A stretch of 64,000 nt of DNA, from positions 2,790,001-2,854,000 of the forward strand of contig NZ_JBGKAC010000001.1 in assembly GCF_041361465.1 (NCBI RefSeq), written 5' to 3'. Source of the stretch: Halobaculum sp. MBLA0143 (lineage in GTDB: Archaea; Halobacteriota; Halobacteria; Halobacteriales; Haloferacaceae). The translations under genes and the position numbers were made by a program. Shown here one piece after another: positions 28,958-37,435 of the stretch (its first letter is position 1; each line of letters begins with the position of its first letter). The notes below the pieces were generated by a model that was not told the origin of the DNA, did no database searches, and was given only the letters and a program-made list of their open reading frames with translations.

Positions 28958-29764
28958 CTACTCCCGGTACCGGTTCAGCCGATCACGCAGCCGCTTCGCG
29001 GCCTGGCCGGCCGCGTGGTGGAACTCCTCGCCGGCGTTCTCGCCGGCGAACACGATCCCGCGTGAGGAGTTGACGAGCCCGACGCCGTCCGCGAGCCCGT
29101 GTTCCACCGCCGCCTCGGCGTCGCCGCCCTGCGCGCCGACGCCGGGCACCAGGAACGGGAGGTCCGGCACCGCCTCGCGCAGTTCCTCCAGTTCCTCCGG
29201 CGCGGTCGCGCCGACGACGAGCCCGACGTTGTTCCGCTCGTTCCACAGATCCGCGAGTGCCGCGACCCGGCGGTACACCGGTTCGCCGGAGTCCAACTCC
29301 AGATCCTGGAGGTCTGCCGCGCCGGGGTTGGAGGTGCGACACAGCACGAACACGCCCTTCTCGGCCTGCGAGAGGAACGGCTCCAACGAGTCCCGTCCGA
29401 GGTAGGGGTTGACGGTGATCGCGTCCGCCTCCGCCAGCAGTTCGGCGTACTGCCGCGCGGTGTTACCGATGTCCCCCCGTTTCGCGTCCAACAACACCGG
29501 CACGTCCTTGCCGTGGGCGTACGCGACGGTCTCCCGGAGCGCCCGCCAGCCGTCGGCGTCCTCGTAGAAGGCGACGTTCGGCTTGTAACAGGCGGCGTAC
29601 TCGTGGGTGGCGTCGACGATCCGGCGGTTGAACGCCCACCGCGGGAGGTCGTGGTCTTCGAGGTGTTCGGGTAGTCGGTCCAGGTCGGCGTCCAATCCGA
29701 CAGAGACGACGGTGTCCTGGCGCGCGATCCGGTCGGCGAGCCGGTCGAAGAAGGCGACTGTCAC
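28958..29764 (-). CDS. pyrF: Orotidine 5'-phosphate decarboxylase
   Basis: The 268-residue enzyme decarboxylates OMP to UMP, the last step of pyrimidine synthesis. It is of the longer type 2 form: SVGLDADLDRLPEHL, ACYKPNVAFYE, the catalytic VLLDAKRGDIGNTARQYAEL, DAITVNPYLGRDSLEPFL and FLVPGVGAQGGDAEA. The ATG at 29764 gives MTVAFFDRLADRI. It converges with the upstream transducer gene, 6 bp apart. Confidence 0.95.
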   Translation of the reverse strand: MTVAFFDRLADRIARQDTVVSVGLDADLDRLPEHLEDHDLPRWAFNRRIVDATHEYAACYKPNVAFYEDADGWRALRETVAYAHGKDVPVLLDAKRGDIGNTARQYAELLAEADAITVNPYLGRDSLEPFLSQAEKGVFVLCRTSNPGAADLQDLELDSGEPVYRRVAALADLWNERNNVGLVVGATAPEELEELREAVPDLPFLVPGVGAQGGDAEAAVEHGLADGVGLVNSSRGIVFAGENAGEEFHHAAGQAAKRLRDRLNRYRE

Positions 29765-29842
29765 GTCCGGCCGTGGGGGGGCCGGGGGTGTAAGGGTTCT
29801 CGGTTCGGGAATACGCAGTCGTACGTGTCTGTGGAAAGCTAA

Positions 29843-30826
29843 TTATCCACTGACGAGTTCGAAGAACTGATTAAATCCGCTCTCGTATAGAACTCCGTTA
29901 CGATAGAATTGCTCATTCCCGTCAAGCGTTACGAGTGCGTCTTGGAGTCCCAGTGAACCTTTATCTGCGGCAATTTCCGTCCCGGTGTCAAACTGTGAGG
30001 TATCCTCCCCGTGGTCGAAATCAACAAATTGCCAGTCGTAGTTCGTCACCTTCGGGTCTTGCGTGACGGTGCGTTTCACGTCGCTCTTTTGCGTGTAACT
30101 GAACCCAATTGACCCACTAGGAGCGCTACTTAGGCTCATGTCGACACCAATCTGTGCGTTGTTATCTGATGTCGCCGGCTGATTACCGACGACTGCTAGC
30201 CCCGTCCCGCCGTAATTGCTCCAGTCATGATCCATCTGGCATGTCAGAATAGAATCCCCCAGACCCCCATCCGCTGGAGTTAGTTTGAACGTATTGTGCG
30301 TCCCCCACCGGTCGTAGTCTGATCTGCTTCCTGTCCAGTTGAACACCTTTGAGTCAGAGACGACATCCCCCTCGTAGTTGTATGACTTGTACACGTTGTC
30401 ATCGAACAATTCCCACGGCTCCTCAGACTTGACCCTTGTCGTCACCTGTTGTCCCGACAGCTCTTCCGTGAACTGACGTGCATACGAACGAACATCGTCG
30501 TGAACCTCCGATACTCTCGTGTCGTCTGCCGTCGCTCCAATGAACTGCCGTGTCTCTCCGTCTCGATTGACCGCCGCCGTCATTCCGACGATTTTGACTT
30601 CATTGTTTTTCGGACGAGCTGATCCTAGAACTAGTCGTCCAGAGTCAGTGAATGAAGTGAGTTCGTCCTTCTGGATCTTCACCCCCTCTTCCTGACTCAC
30701 TTCGTTACCCAGGTCTCGAAGCTCTGTCACGACCTTCACTTCCGGCTCACTGGCCGTTACGACGCCAGTTAACCCGATTGTCGATGCTGCTCCGATGCAC
30801 TTCAACACCGCTCTTCTGCTCTGCAT
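29843..30826 (-). CDS. Tat-exported protein of unknown function
   Basis: The 327-residue product starts MQSRRAVLKCIGAASTIGLT, a twin-arginine signal ending near VVTAS. The mature protein is rich in Asn, Ser and Asp with beta-like segments (LTCQMDHDWSNYGGTGLAVV, IGFSYTQKSDVKRTVTQDP). GC is visibly lower than in flanking genes, suggesting transfer or relaxed selection. No catalytic motif or known domain is recognised. A start five codons earlier is possible but would place residues before the signal. Confidence 0.7.
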   Translation of the reverse strand: MQSRRAVLKCIGAASTIGLTGVVTASEPEVKVVTELRDLGNEVSQEEGVKIQKDELTSFTDSGRLVLGSARPKNNEVKIVGMTAAVNRDGETRQFIGATADDTRVSEVHDDVRSYARQFTEELSGQQVTTRVKSEEPWELFDDNVYKSYNYEGDVVSDSKVFNWTGSRSDYDRWGTHNTFKLTPADGGLGDSILTCQMDHDWSNYGGTGLAVVGNQPATSDNNAQIGVDMSLSSAPSGSIGFSYTQKSDVKRTVTQDPKVTNYDWQFVDFDHGEDTSQFDTGTEIAADKGSLGLQDALVTLDGNEQFYRNGVLYESGFNQFFELVSG

Positions 30827-31086
30827 CACTTGATTATACACGATACCTAGTAATAAATGGTTCGAAAAGAGATGATGGTGTATTTCGTGTAGTTTTCCTA
30901 ATACATAACGCAGGTATCGGGGCTCACACTGGCCTGTCTAAGAAATGAAAGTAAAACAAATGTCGGGTGGATGTCTAATAGCACGCCCATTGGAACCTAA
31001 CTTTGTTTGAAATAGTTACAGTTTGATAAAATTATAGTATGTAATAATACATTATCTTAGCGATCCGGTATCAAGACATGATTCTG
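30827..31086. other. AT-rich intergenic region
   Basis: These 260 bp are the most AT-rich in the window, with runs such as gataaaattatagtatgtaa and aataatacatta. They probably include the promoter of the Tat-exported gene (acctagtaataaatgg, 30847-30862). No gene or RNA is seen. Confidence 0.5.
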
Positions 31087-31977
31087 TTACAGCATCTCGT
31101 CGATGTGCGTGCCGATCTCGTCGATCCGGGCGCTCTGGGCGTTCGTCTCGTCGGCGATCTCGTCGGCCTTCTGGGAGACGTCGCGGGCGGTCTCTGCGGT
31201 CTCTTCGACCATCGTCGCCACCTCCTCCGTCGAGGAGGCCTGCGAGTCGGTGGCGTTGGCCACCTCGCCGATCCCGTCGTCCACCTCGGAGACGGCGGTG
31301 CCGATCTCCTCTAGGATCTCGATGGCGTTCTGGACGGCGTCGGCGCCGCGCTCCACCTGCCGGTTCGACTCCTCGATCGTCTCGACGGCGGAGTCGGTGT
31401 CCTCCTGGATGTCCGTGATCGTCTCCTCGATGTCGGCCGCGCGGTCCTGTGACTCCTCGGCCAACGACTTCACCTCGTCGGCGACGACGGCGAACCCGTC
31501 GCCTTCCGCCGACCGGGCGGCCTCGATGTTGGCGTTCAGCGCCAGGAGGTTCGTCTGGTCTGCGATGTCGTCGATGACGGTGACGATCTCGCTGATCTCG
31601 TCGACACGGCTCTGGATCGTCTCGACGCTCTCGGCCACGTTGGCGGCGGCGTCGTAGATCCCGTCCATCGCCTCCTGAACCTCCTGGGCGGCCTCCTGGC
31701 CGTCGTCGGCGAGGGTCTGTGCCTCCGCGCTCGCGGTCGCAACCTGCTCGGCGGAGGCGGCCACCTGTTCGACGCTTGCAGAGAGGTTCGACACCTCCTG
31801 TGACACCTCGGCCATCGAGTCCGCCTGCTCGTCGGTGAGTTCGGAGATCTCCGCCGTCCGACTGCTGATCTGGCTGGACGACTCACCCACCTCCTCCAGT
31901 GCCTCCTTGACCAGTTCCAACGTCGCGTCTTCGCCCTCGGCGTCGACGACTCCGTCTCCGCCCGTGCTGGAAGCCAT
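31087..31977 (-). CDS. Short soluble methyl-accepting protein without sensor domain
   Basis: Nearly all 296 residues are a chemotaxis signalling coiled coil. The tip is [20 protein letters not shown] followed by FAVVADEVKSLAEESQDRAA. Only about 30 acidic residues precede it (MASSTGGDGVVDAEGEDATL), and there is no transmembrane segment. It can join receptor arrays with CheA/CheW but must get its signal from a partner or from the cytoplasm directly. Confidence 0.88.
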   Translation of the reverse strand: MASSTGGDGVVDAEGEDATLELVKEALEEVGESSSQISSRTAEISELTDEQADSMAEVSQEVSNLSASVEQVAASAEQVATASAEAQTLADDGQEAAQEVQEAMDGIYDAAANVAESVETIQSRVDEISEIVTVIDDIADQTNLLALNANIEAARSAEGDGFAVVADEVKSLAEESQDRAADIEETITDIQEDTDSAVETIEESNRQVERGADAVQNAIEILEEIGTAVSEVDDGIGEVANATDSQASSTEEVATMVEETAETARDVSQKADEIADETNAQSARIDEIGTHIDEML

Positions 31978-32093
31978 GCTCGCCTGGGGGGTCGTTCGCC
32001 AGCCGTATGAATCGTCTCCCTCCCGTGTGGACGGCGCGTCAGTTGGCGTGCTACACCGACGCGCTTAGGGGGAGCTCGCCCCTACACCGGGAC

Positions 32094-32459
32094 ATGAGTG
32101 AGCGTGGACTGAGCGACCAGTACAACACGGCCAGCCCCTGGCCGTTGTTCGTCGCTATGGGCATCCCGGTGTCGGAGTTGGGCGTCCTGTTCGGACTGTT
32201 CCCCGTCGCTGTCGCCGGACTACTCCTCTTCTGTGGCAGCGTCGCGGGGATGTTCGCGGAGTCCGGCTACGCCGACACTCCGTGGCCGGCCGTCGCAGTG
32301 CTGGGCGTCGTCTGTGTCGCCGTCGGCGCCTGGTTCACGTTCGGCGGCGTCGGCCTCCCCGTCCGGGGGCAGGCCGTCGGCGCGGCCGGGATCCTCCTGC
32401 TCGTCGGCGCGCTCGTCGGCAAGGCAGTCGCCTTCTCCACCCGCGAGCCGGCGGTCTGA
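32094..32459 (+). CDS. Small membrane protein (DUF7541-like)
   Basis: The 121-residue protein starts MSERGLSDQYNTASPWPLFV and has four hydrophobic helices. The SDQYxxASPWPxFVAxGxxxxE pattern matches small haloarchaeal membrane proteins usually found near terminal oxidase genes, recalled as DUF7541. The next gene has a similar association. No oxidase subunits are within this window. Function unknown. Confidence 0.65.
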   Translation: MSERGLSDQYNTASPWPLFVAMGIPVSELGVLFGLFPVAVAGLLLFCGSVAGMFAESGYADTPWPAVAVLGVVCVAVGAWFTFGGVGLPVRGQAVGAAGILLLVGALVGKAVAFSTREPAV

Positions 32460-32522
32460 GCCGGGCGACCCCGCCGACGACGAATGGACAAGGTATTAAC
32501 CCACCACCGACAACCGCCGCGC

Positions 32523-32930
32523 ATGGCTGCCACGTTCGACAGGGACACGCTGTTGGACCTCCTGGTCAACGTGATCCCGCTCGTGATCATCGGCTTCTTC
32601 GTCCTGGCGTTCGCCGTGTTCGACCCGTTCGGCGGCGATCAACTGGGGCGTGCGATCCAGGTGCTCCTGTTGGTCGCCCCGTTCGTCGCGCTGGCGGTCC
32701 TCACGTACATCTCCGGCAAGGCGATCGCCGGCGACGAGGAGCGCGCCGAGGTGTACCACCAGGGCCAGGCGACGCTCGACGACGCCGAGCCCCGACACGC
32801 CGACGAGGAGCCGGCGCTGGAAGACGACACGACCGGCGGTGACGCGGCGTCTGCAGACGGGTCCGTCGCAGACGACCCCGCAGACGACGTGTCCGAGGAA
32901 GAACAGTCGACGGACGAACGGTCCGCCTGA
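32523..32930 (+). CDS. Small membrane protein (DUF6684-like)
   Basis: The 135-residue product begins MAATFDRDTLLDLLVNVIPL. Two hydrophobic helices (IIGFFVLAFAVFDPF; VLLLVAPFVALAVLTYISG) are followed by a roughly 60-residue Asp/Glu-rich tail. The FDRDTLLDLxVNxIPLxI front matches haloarchaeal DUF6684 proteins, often next to cytochrome oxidase genes. It is likely co-transcribed with the 32094 gene, with a separate AT-rich box at 32493-32500. Confidence 0.65.
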   Translation: MAATFDRDTLLDLLVNVIPLVIIGFFVLAFAVFDPFGGDQLGRAIQVLLLVAPFVALAVLTYISGKAIAGDEERAEVYHQGQATLDDAEPRHADEEPALEDDTTGGDAASADGSVADDPADDVSEEEQSTDERSA

Positions 32931-32952
32931 TCCCGGCTCCGACGCCTCGGGT

Positions 32953-33339
32953 TCAGTCGTCTGCCGACGGCGCCTCGGCGGTCTCCGGCAGCCACTCGTC
33001 GGCCCACGCCTCCAGCTCCTGGAACACCGGACAGAGGTGACGCCCCGCCTCGGTCAGGCTGTAGTAGGTGGCGATGGGCCGGTCTTCCACCCGACGGTCG
33101 ACGAGTCCGCCGTCCTCCAAGTCGTCCAACACCCGCGACAGCGTCCGCGAGTTGGCGCCCGTCGACCGTTTCAGTTCGTTGAACCGTTTCTCACCGCCCA
33201 ACAGGTCGTTGAGGACGATCAGCCGCCACTCGGACCCGATCTCCTCGACGGCCTCGACGACCGAACACAGCTCCGCCCGGTCTGCTGTCTCCCTGTGTGT
33301 GTCGCTCGCCGTCGCTTCGCGTTGTGTATTCCCCGACAC
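32953..33339 (-). CDS. HxlR-family winged-helix regulator
   Basis: The roughly 128-residue regulator has the HxlR layout: an N-terminal Cys in AELCSVVEAVEEIGSEWRLI, the recognition region RFNELKRSTGANSRTLSRVL and the wing LVDRRVEDRPIATYYSLTEA. HxlR proteins often sense thiol-reactive compounds through that cysteine. I prefer the GTG at 33339 because an AT-rich box (agctacttt) lies about 30 bp upstream. A GTG at 33393 would add 18 residues of non-family sequence. Confidence 0.8.
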   Translation of the reverse strand: MSGNTQREATASDTHRETADRAELCSVVEAVEEIGSEWRLIVLNDLLGGEKRFNELKRSTGANSRTLSRVLDDLEDGGLVDRRVEDRPIATYYSLTEAGRHLCPVFQELEAWADEWLPETAEAPSADD

Positions 33340-33415
33340 ACCTACGTTCGGGGCCTGCGAGCAAAGTAGCTTCCGAACGCCAGTAGGTTTCACCGTGCAA
33401 CCGCTCGCCGGCGGC

Positions 33416-34150
33416 TCAGCCTCGGACGAGCCGGCCGTCCTCGGTCCCGAGCACGCCGCGTTCGACGGCGTACACCAGGCTCTCTTCGACGGCCTCCGGC
33501 TCCAGGTCGTAGGCGCCAGCCGCCAGGTCGACGAACTCCGAGCGGTCGACCGGGAACGACCGGTTGTTGAGCAGCCGCATCACCTTCCGGAACTGCGGGG
33601 GCTCCTCGCTCCCCTCCGTCCGGTCACTCGTGTCGGTCCTGCCCGTGTTGTCGTCTCCACCCGTCTCGTCGGTGTCGTCGTCGGACGCCCCGGGTCCGCC
33701 GGTCTCGTCGTCTGCGCCCGTCGCGCCGTCGCGCTCTCCCCTCTCGCCGCCGACTGCGTCGGCGCTCCCGTTCGCCGCCCGCGGGTCGACTCCGTCCCGG
33801 CGGCTGTCCCCCGTGTCACGGTCACCCTCGTCGTCCGTGGGGTCGTCCGGCGTCGGCTCGGACGTCGACCCCGCGGGTTCGAGTCCGCTCTGCTCCGTCG
33901 ACTCGTCGGCGTCGGACCCGGCGACGCCCGTCGTGCCCGACTCGCCCGTGTCTGTCACGCCCGTCGTGCCGGACTCGGCGGTCCGCAGTCGTTCCAGCAA
34001 CGGCTCGACGGCGGTCGACAGCGTCGCGCGGCAGTCGTCACACAGTACGAGCCGCCGGCGGTCCGTCGGCGACCGATCCGGCGGCGCCGGGCCGATCTCG
34101 TAGGCGCCGGCGGCCGCCGCCCCACAGAAGTCACAGTCGAGTTCTCGCAC
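33416..34150 (-). CDS. Zinc-ribbon protein with long disordered linker
   Basis: The 244-residue protein starts MRELDCDFCGAAAAGAYEIG. A second cysteine pair (LVLCDDCRATLSTA) makes a four-Cys zinc site within the first 45 residues. About 115 residues of Gly/Asp/Thr/Ser linker follow. A C-terminal helical region (FRKVMRLLNNRSFPVDRSEF, then VEESLVYAVERGVLGTEDGR) looks like a winged-helix or partner-binding domain. Function unknown; it resembles haloarchaeal small zinc-finger regulators. Confidence 0.65.
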   Translation of the reverse strand: MRELDCDFCGAAAAGAYEIGPAPPDRSPTDRRRLVLCDDCRATLSTAVEPLLERLRTAESGTTGVTDTGESGTTGVAGSDADESTEQSGLEPAGSTSEPTPDDPTDDEGDRDTGDSRRDGVDPRAANGSADAVGGERGERDGATGADDETGGPGASDDDTDETGGDDNTGRTDTSDRTEGSEEPPQFRKVMRLLNNRSFPVDRSEFVDLAAGAYDLEPEAVEESLVYAVERGVLGTEDGRLVRG

Positions 34151-34192
34151 ACCCCCGGGGAGGAGTGCCCGGGGTAAGACCGTTTCTGTCGC

Positions 34193-34651
34193 TCACACGA
34201 GTCGCCGCCGCGCCGGGTCGGCCCGGGCGTACCGCCAGCCGGCCGCGAGCCACACCGCTGCCGTCCCGGTCGGGTACCCTGTCCGAGTCGGCTGGACGCC
34301 GAACTCCAGCGCGACGAGGAGGTTGAGGAAGCCCGCCAGCGCCAAGAGCCCGGTCGTCACCCGTGGGTCTTCCAGACCGACCTGGTTCGTGGCCGCGCTC
34401 ACGACGGCACCGAGCCAGCAGGCGGTCGCCCCGGCCCACCGCAGCAGGATCGGCGGGCCGGAGACGAGAGGGTACGACACGAGCGGCTGGACGGTGACGG
34501 CCGGCTCGAAGCTCACTCCGCCCCAGACGAACCGGAGGAACACTTCGCCGCCGACGAACGTCTGGACCGACCACGGGACGGCACCGACGGCGACCAACAC
34601 CGCGGCGACGAGCGTCGGGCTGGGGGGCGTCCGGTCCGACACGGCTGTCAC
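34193..34651 (-). CDS. Small polytopic membrane protein
   Basis: The 152-residue product has about four hydrophobic segments (LVAAVLVAVGAVPWSVQTFV, WAGATACWLGAVVSAATNQV, TGLLALAGFLNLLVALEFGV, TAAVWLAAGWRYA). I do not recognise a family with confidence. Its GTG start overlaps the stop of the Drg gene (34648-34651), so it is translationally coupled to that GTPase. Confidence 0.6.
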   Translation of the reverse strand: MTAVSDRTPPSPTLVAAVLVAVGAVPWSVQTFVGGEVFLRFVWGGVSFEPAVTVQPLVSYPLVSGPPILLRWAGATACWLGAVVSAATNQVGLEDPRVTTGLLALAGFLNLLVALEFGVQPTRTGYPTGTAAVWLAAGWRYARADPARRRLV

Positions 34652-35757
34652 TTCCGGGCGACGATCCGGAGCACGTCCTCGTCGGCGAGCTCGTGGCCCC
34701 GGCCGACCTGTTGCTCGTCGTGTTTCGCGCTGTCGCCGCTGACCCGGGCGAACTTGAACCGCTCGTCGAACTCCCCGCCGATCTTCTGGCAGGCGTCACC
34801 GACGGTCGCCCCTTCGAACAGGACCAGTGGTTCCTCGTAGTCCACGCCGCGACCGGGCTTGTCCATGTAGATCCGGATCAGCCCCAGCTCCTCCCAGAGT
34901 CGTTGTTTGAGCCCGTCCATCCCGCGTTCCTCCACGGCGGAGATGAACACCACGTCCTCGGGGTTCAGCCCCCGGTCGCGCAGTTTCTCGCGCACCGTCG
35001 GGAGGTAGTCGCGGTCGATCAGGTCCGCCTTGTTCACCGTCACCATCGACGGGAGGTACTCCCGGTTGTCCAACACGGCGTCGACGAGTTCGTCGATGGT
35101 GAGGTCCTTCGGGATGGTCACGACGGCGTTGACGTAGCCGTACTCCCGGAGCACGTCCTTCACCGTCTGCTCGTCCAACGACACGCCGTCACCCATCGTC
35201 ACCTGGATGCCGTCCTTGTGGGTCTTCCGGATGTTGACGTTGGCCGGCTCCGTGTCCAGCCGGATGTTCGTGTCGTACAGCTCCTCGGAGAGTCGGTCGT
35301 ACTGTTGAATCTCGAACACCGAGAGGACGAACACGACCAGGTCCGCCGTCCGGACGACGGACAACACCTCCTTGCCGCCGCCGCGGCCCCCGGCAGCCCC
35401 CTCGATCAGCCCCGGTACGTCCAGGATCTGGATGTTCGCACCGCGGTACTGGAGCATCCCCGGGTTCACGTCGAGCGTGGTGAACTCGTAAGAGCCCACC
35501 TCGCTGTCGGCGTTGGTCAGGGCGTTGATCAGCGTCGACTTCCCGACGGACGGGAAGCCGACGAGCGCGACCGTCGCGTCGCCGTGTTTCTCGACGGCGT
35601 AGCCGCCGCCGCCACCGGCCGAGGACTGGTTCTCGAGTTCCTCCTTCTTCTCGGCGAGCTTCGCCTTCAGCCGACCGATGTGCGCCTCCGTCGACTTGTT
35701 GTACGGCGTCTCGGCGATCTCCTCCCGGAGGTCCTCGATCTCTTCTTCCAGTCCCAT
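34648..35757 (-). CDS. Drg-family OBG-type GTPase
   Basis: The 369-residue GTPase starts MGLEEEIEDLREEIAETPYN. It contains the P-loop VALVGFPSVGKSTLINALTN, the switch region YEFTTLDVNPGML, G3 ILDVPGLIEGAAGGRGGG, G4 VNKADLI and a C-terminal TGS domain (IRIYMDKPGRGVDYEEPLVL, GATVGDACQKIGGEF). Drg proteins act with ribosomes or translation factors in archaea and eukaryotes. The start at 35757 matches the family N-terminus. Confidence 0.94.
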   Translation of the reverse strand: MGLEEEIEDLREEIAETPYNKSTEAHIGRLKAKLAEKKEELENQSSAGGGGGYAVEKHGDATVALVGFPSVGKSTLINALTNADSEVGSYEFTTLDVNPGMLQYRGANIQILDVPGLIEGAAGGRGGGKEVLSVVRTADLVVFVLSVFEIQQYDRLSEELYDTNIRLDTEPANVNIRKTHKDGIQVTMGDGVSLDEQTVKDVLREYGYVNAVVTIPKDLTIDELVDAVLDNREYLPSMVTVNKADLIDRDYLPTVREKLRDRGLNPEDVVFISAVEERGMDGLKQRLWEELGLIRIYMDKPGRGVDYEEPLVLFEGATVGDACQKIGGEFDERFKFARVSGDSAKHDEQQVGRGHELADEDVLRIVARK

Positions 35758-35873
35758 CTGTCGGTCGTCACTCCGTCGGCCGCCGGTGAAAACGCTTCCC
35801 TTCGGCACAGTCGTGTACACGCCTTTTCTTCGGTACGTTCTTACGTCGTGCCAAGAATCGGTGTGTGTGTAGT

Positions 35874-36077
35874 ATGCCGGACCCCGCGCGCCTCCGCGAC
35901 AGCACGCAGATCGTCCTCCCGTGTGCGGCGCTGGACGACGTGCGGGAGCAGCTCGAAGCGGAGTTCACCGTCACCATCTACTCCGACGACGGGGACGTCT
36001 GTCGCATCATCGCCAGTCCGGTGGAGATCAAGGCGGTCGCGGAGTTTCTCACCCGACACGGCGTCTCCGTGCGGTGA
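35874..36077 (+). CDS. VNG_1110C-family small protein
   Basis: This 67-residue protein reads MPDPARLRDSTQIVLPCAAL at the start and CRIIASPVEIKAVAEFLTRH toward the end. It is one of the widely conserved small proteins of haloarchaea, recalled as the VNG_1110C family; no function is known. It diverges from drg, and the roughly 115-bp gap carries AT-rich boxes (ttttcttcgg, 35825) for one or both genes. Confidence 0.8.
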   Translation: MPDPARLRDSTQIVLPCAALDDVREQLEAEFTVTIYSDDGDVCRIIASPVEIKAVAEFLTRHGVSVR

Positions 36078-36185
36078 ACTGCTGTCTCACTCGACGAAAC
36101 GTTATCTGTACTTCCGTTCACGGGTGTGAACGCACCGGCTCGGGAAAACGAGTCGAACACTCGACGAGACTGCCACAGCAACACG

Positions 36186-36503
36186 ATGTCGGAGACAGAT
36201 CACAACGAAGGCGAGAACGCACCGACCGAGACCGGCTGGGCAACAGTGACGTGAAAACCCGGCGTGAGCAAACTGATCGACAGGCTGCTCGACCTCCTCG
36301 CAACGCGCGAGTTCGACGAGAGCGAACTCGCGGAGATGGCGGGCGTCAGCCGCAACACCGTCGGCAACCACATCGACACGCTGGAGGCGGCGGGATTCGT
36401 CGAGTCGGTCCCACACGCGCCGCGGTATCGGGTCGACACCGAGTCGGCGGCGTTCCGACGAGCCGTGGAGCTGGATGTCGCCGTTCGGGACGCCCTGGAG
36501 TGA
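36186..36503 (+). pseudogene. HTH regulator with in-frame TGA after codon 22
   Basis: An ATG at 36186 starts MSETDHNEGENAPTETGWAT and meets TGA at 36252-36254. The same frame continues KPGVSKLIDRLLDLLATREF, SELAEMAGVSRNTVGNHIDT and FRRAVELDVAVRDALE. Both parts match a common haloarchaeal winged-HTH family with an acidic leader followed by EKPGVxxLID, so the TGA looks like a nonsense change. A GTG at 36264 could restart translation to give a 79-residue HTH protein. Confidence 0.6.
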
Positions 36504-36504
36504 G

Positions 36505-36735
36505 CTACTGCCGAGCGCTGTAGTACCAGACGTAGCCAGCGTAGAGTACCCACAGCCCGACGAATCCGGAGACGGCGAACAACCACGGACCGGTCGCTCC
36601 TCTCGCCAACCCACCGACCCCAGCGAGCGCGACGAGCGTCACACCGGCGTGTGCCGACAGCCACAGTGTCGCCACCACGAGCCCCGCAGTGACGACAGTG
36701 CGGGCGATCTCGACGACGCCGGTCTGAACACGCAT
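36505..36735 (-). CDS. Small two-helix membrane protein
   Basis: The 76-residue product (MRVQTGVVEIARTVVTAGLV...) has two long hydrophobic helices around residues 10-42 and 49-70 and ends YAGYVWYYSARQ. No family is recognised. It converges on the disrupted HTH gene with stop codons 2 bp apart. Confidence 0.55.
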   Translation of the reverse strand: MRVQTGVVEIARTVVTAGLVVATLWLSAHAGVTLVALAGVGGLARGATGPWLFAVSGFVGLWVLYAGYVWYYSARQ

Positions 36736-36816
36736 CAGTCTGCCTGTTACTGACTTCTGACTACTTGTGATCGTTGGGTGAGACGTGTCCGAAAGTGTGT
36801 CACAACGAGTCGACAG

Positions 36817-37251
36817 TCAGAACAACGAGTCGGCTGTCGCGGCGCCGATCACGGAGAAGACGGAGCCGACGGAGACGGCTTTCAGCGTCACCCACGCCAA
36901 CTCCCGGTGGTCCGTGCCGAACTGCGCGCCGAGGAACGTGTTCGGGGCGTCGAACGCCAGCGCCAGCACGAACACGGACAGGTACGAGACGGCCATCAGC
37001 GAGACGAATCGGACGGGAACGCCCGCCACCTCCGCCTCGCGGTCGGGGTCGCGGTCGGCGTCCGCTCGGTACAGGGCGGCGTACCCGATGGCGAAGACGA
37101 GTAGCGTCGTCACGCCCAACTGGTACCAGGCCATGCTGGCCGCCAGGTCCCACACCTCCTGGGTGACGACGAACGGCCCGGCCAGGAGGAACCCCCCGAC
37201 GGCCTGTTGAAACGTGTCGGCCAGCGCGAACCGGGAGTGACGCCCTACCAT
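36817..37251 (-). CDS. DUF2391-family membrane protein
   Basis: The 144-residue protein has about four transmembrane helices and the pattern FALADTFQQAVGGFLLAGPF, VTQEVWDLAASM, DREAEVAGVPVRFVSLMAVS and VSVGSVFSVIGAATADSLF, matching archaeal DUF2391 proteins of unknown role. The ATG at 37251 gives MVGRHSRFAL; longer frames add low-quality sequence. Confidence 0.8.
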   Translation of the reverse strand: MVGRHSRFALADTFQQAVGGFLLAGPFVVTQEVWDLAASMAWYQLGVTTLLVFAIGYAALYRADADRDPDREAEVAGVPVRFVSLMAVSYLSVFVLALAFDAPNTFLGAQFGTDHRELAWVTLKAVSVGSVFSVIGAATADSLF

Positions 37252-37351
37252 AGCCGCCGGGAGTCGGGCCACGGACAAAAATCCCGACGAGTCGGCGGCA
37301 GGAATCCGCAGAGTGGACAGCGTTAAACGAGAACCAGTGTTACCTGGCGGC

Positions 37352-37435
37352 ATGGACACGGACAGGCGGGGCGGCACCGAGACCGGGCGACGACCACCCA
37401 CGGGCACCGGGGAGGAACACGCGTGCGTCTCGTAG
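37352..37435 (+). CDS. Possible 27-codon leader ORF overlapping the aspartate kinase start
   Basis: An ATG at 37352, about 25 bp after a CGTTAAACG box (37321-37329), begins MDTDRRGGTETGRRPPTGTG and stops at TAG 37433-37435. It overlaps the first codons of the kinase gene in another frame. The arrangement suggests a leaderless upstream ORF on the kinase mRNA; translation is unproven. Confidence 0.35.
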   Translation: MDTDRRGGTETGRRPPTGTGEEHACVS

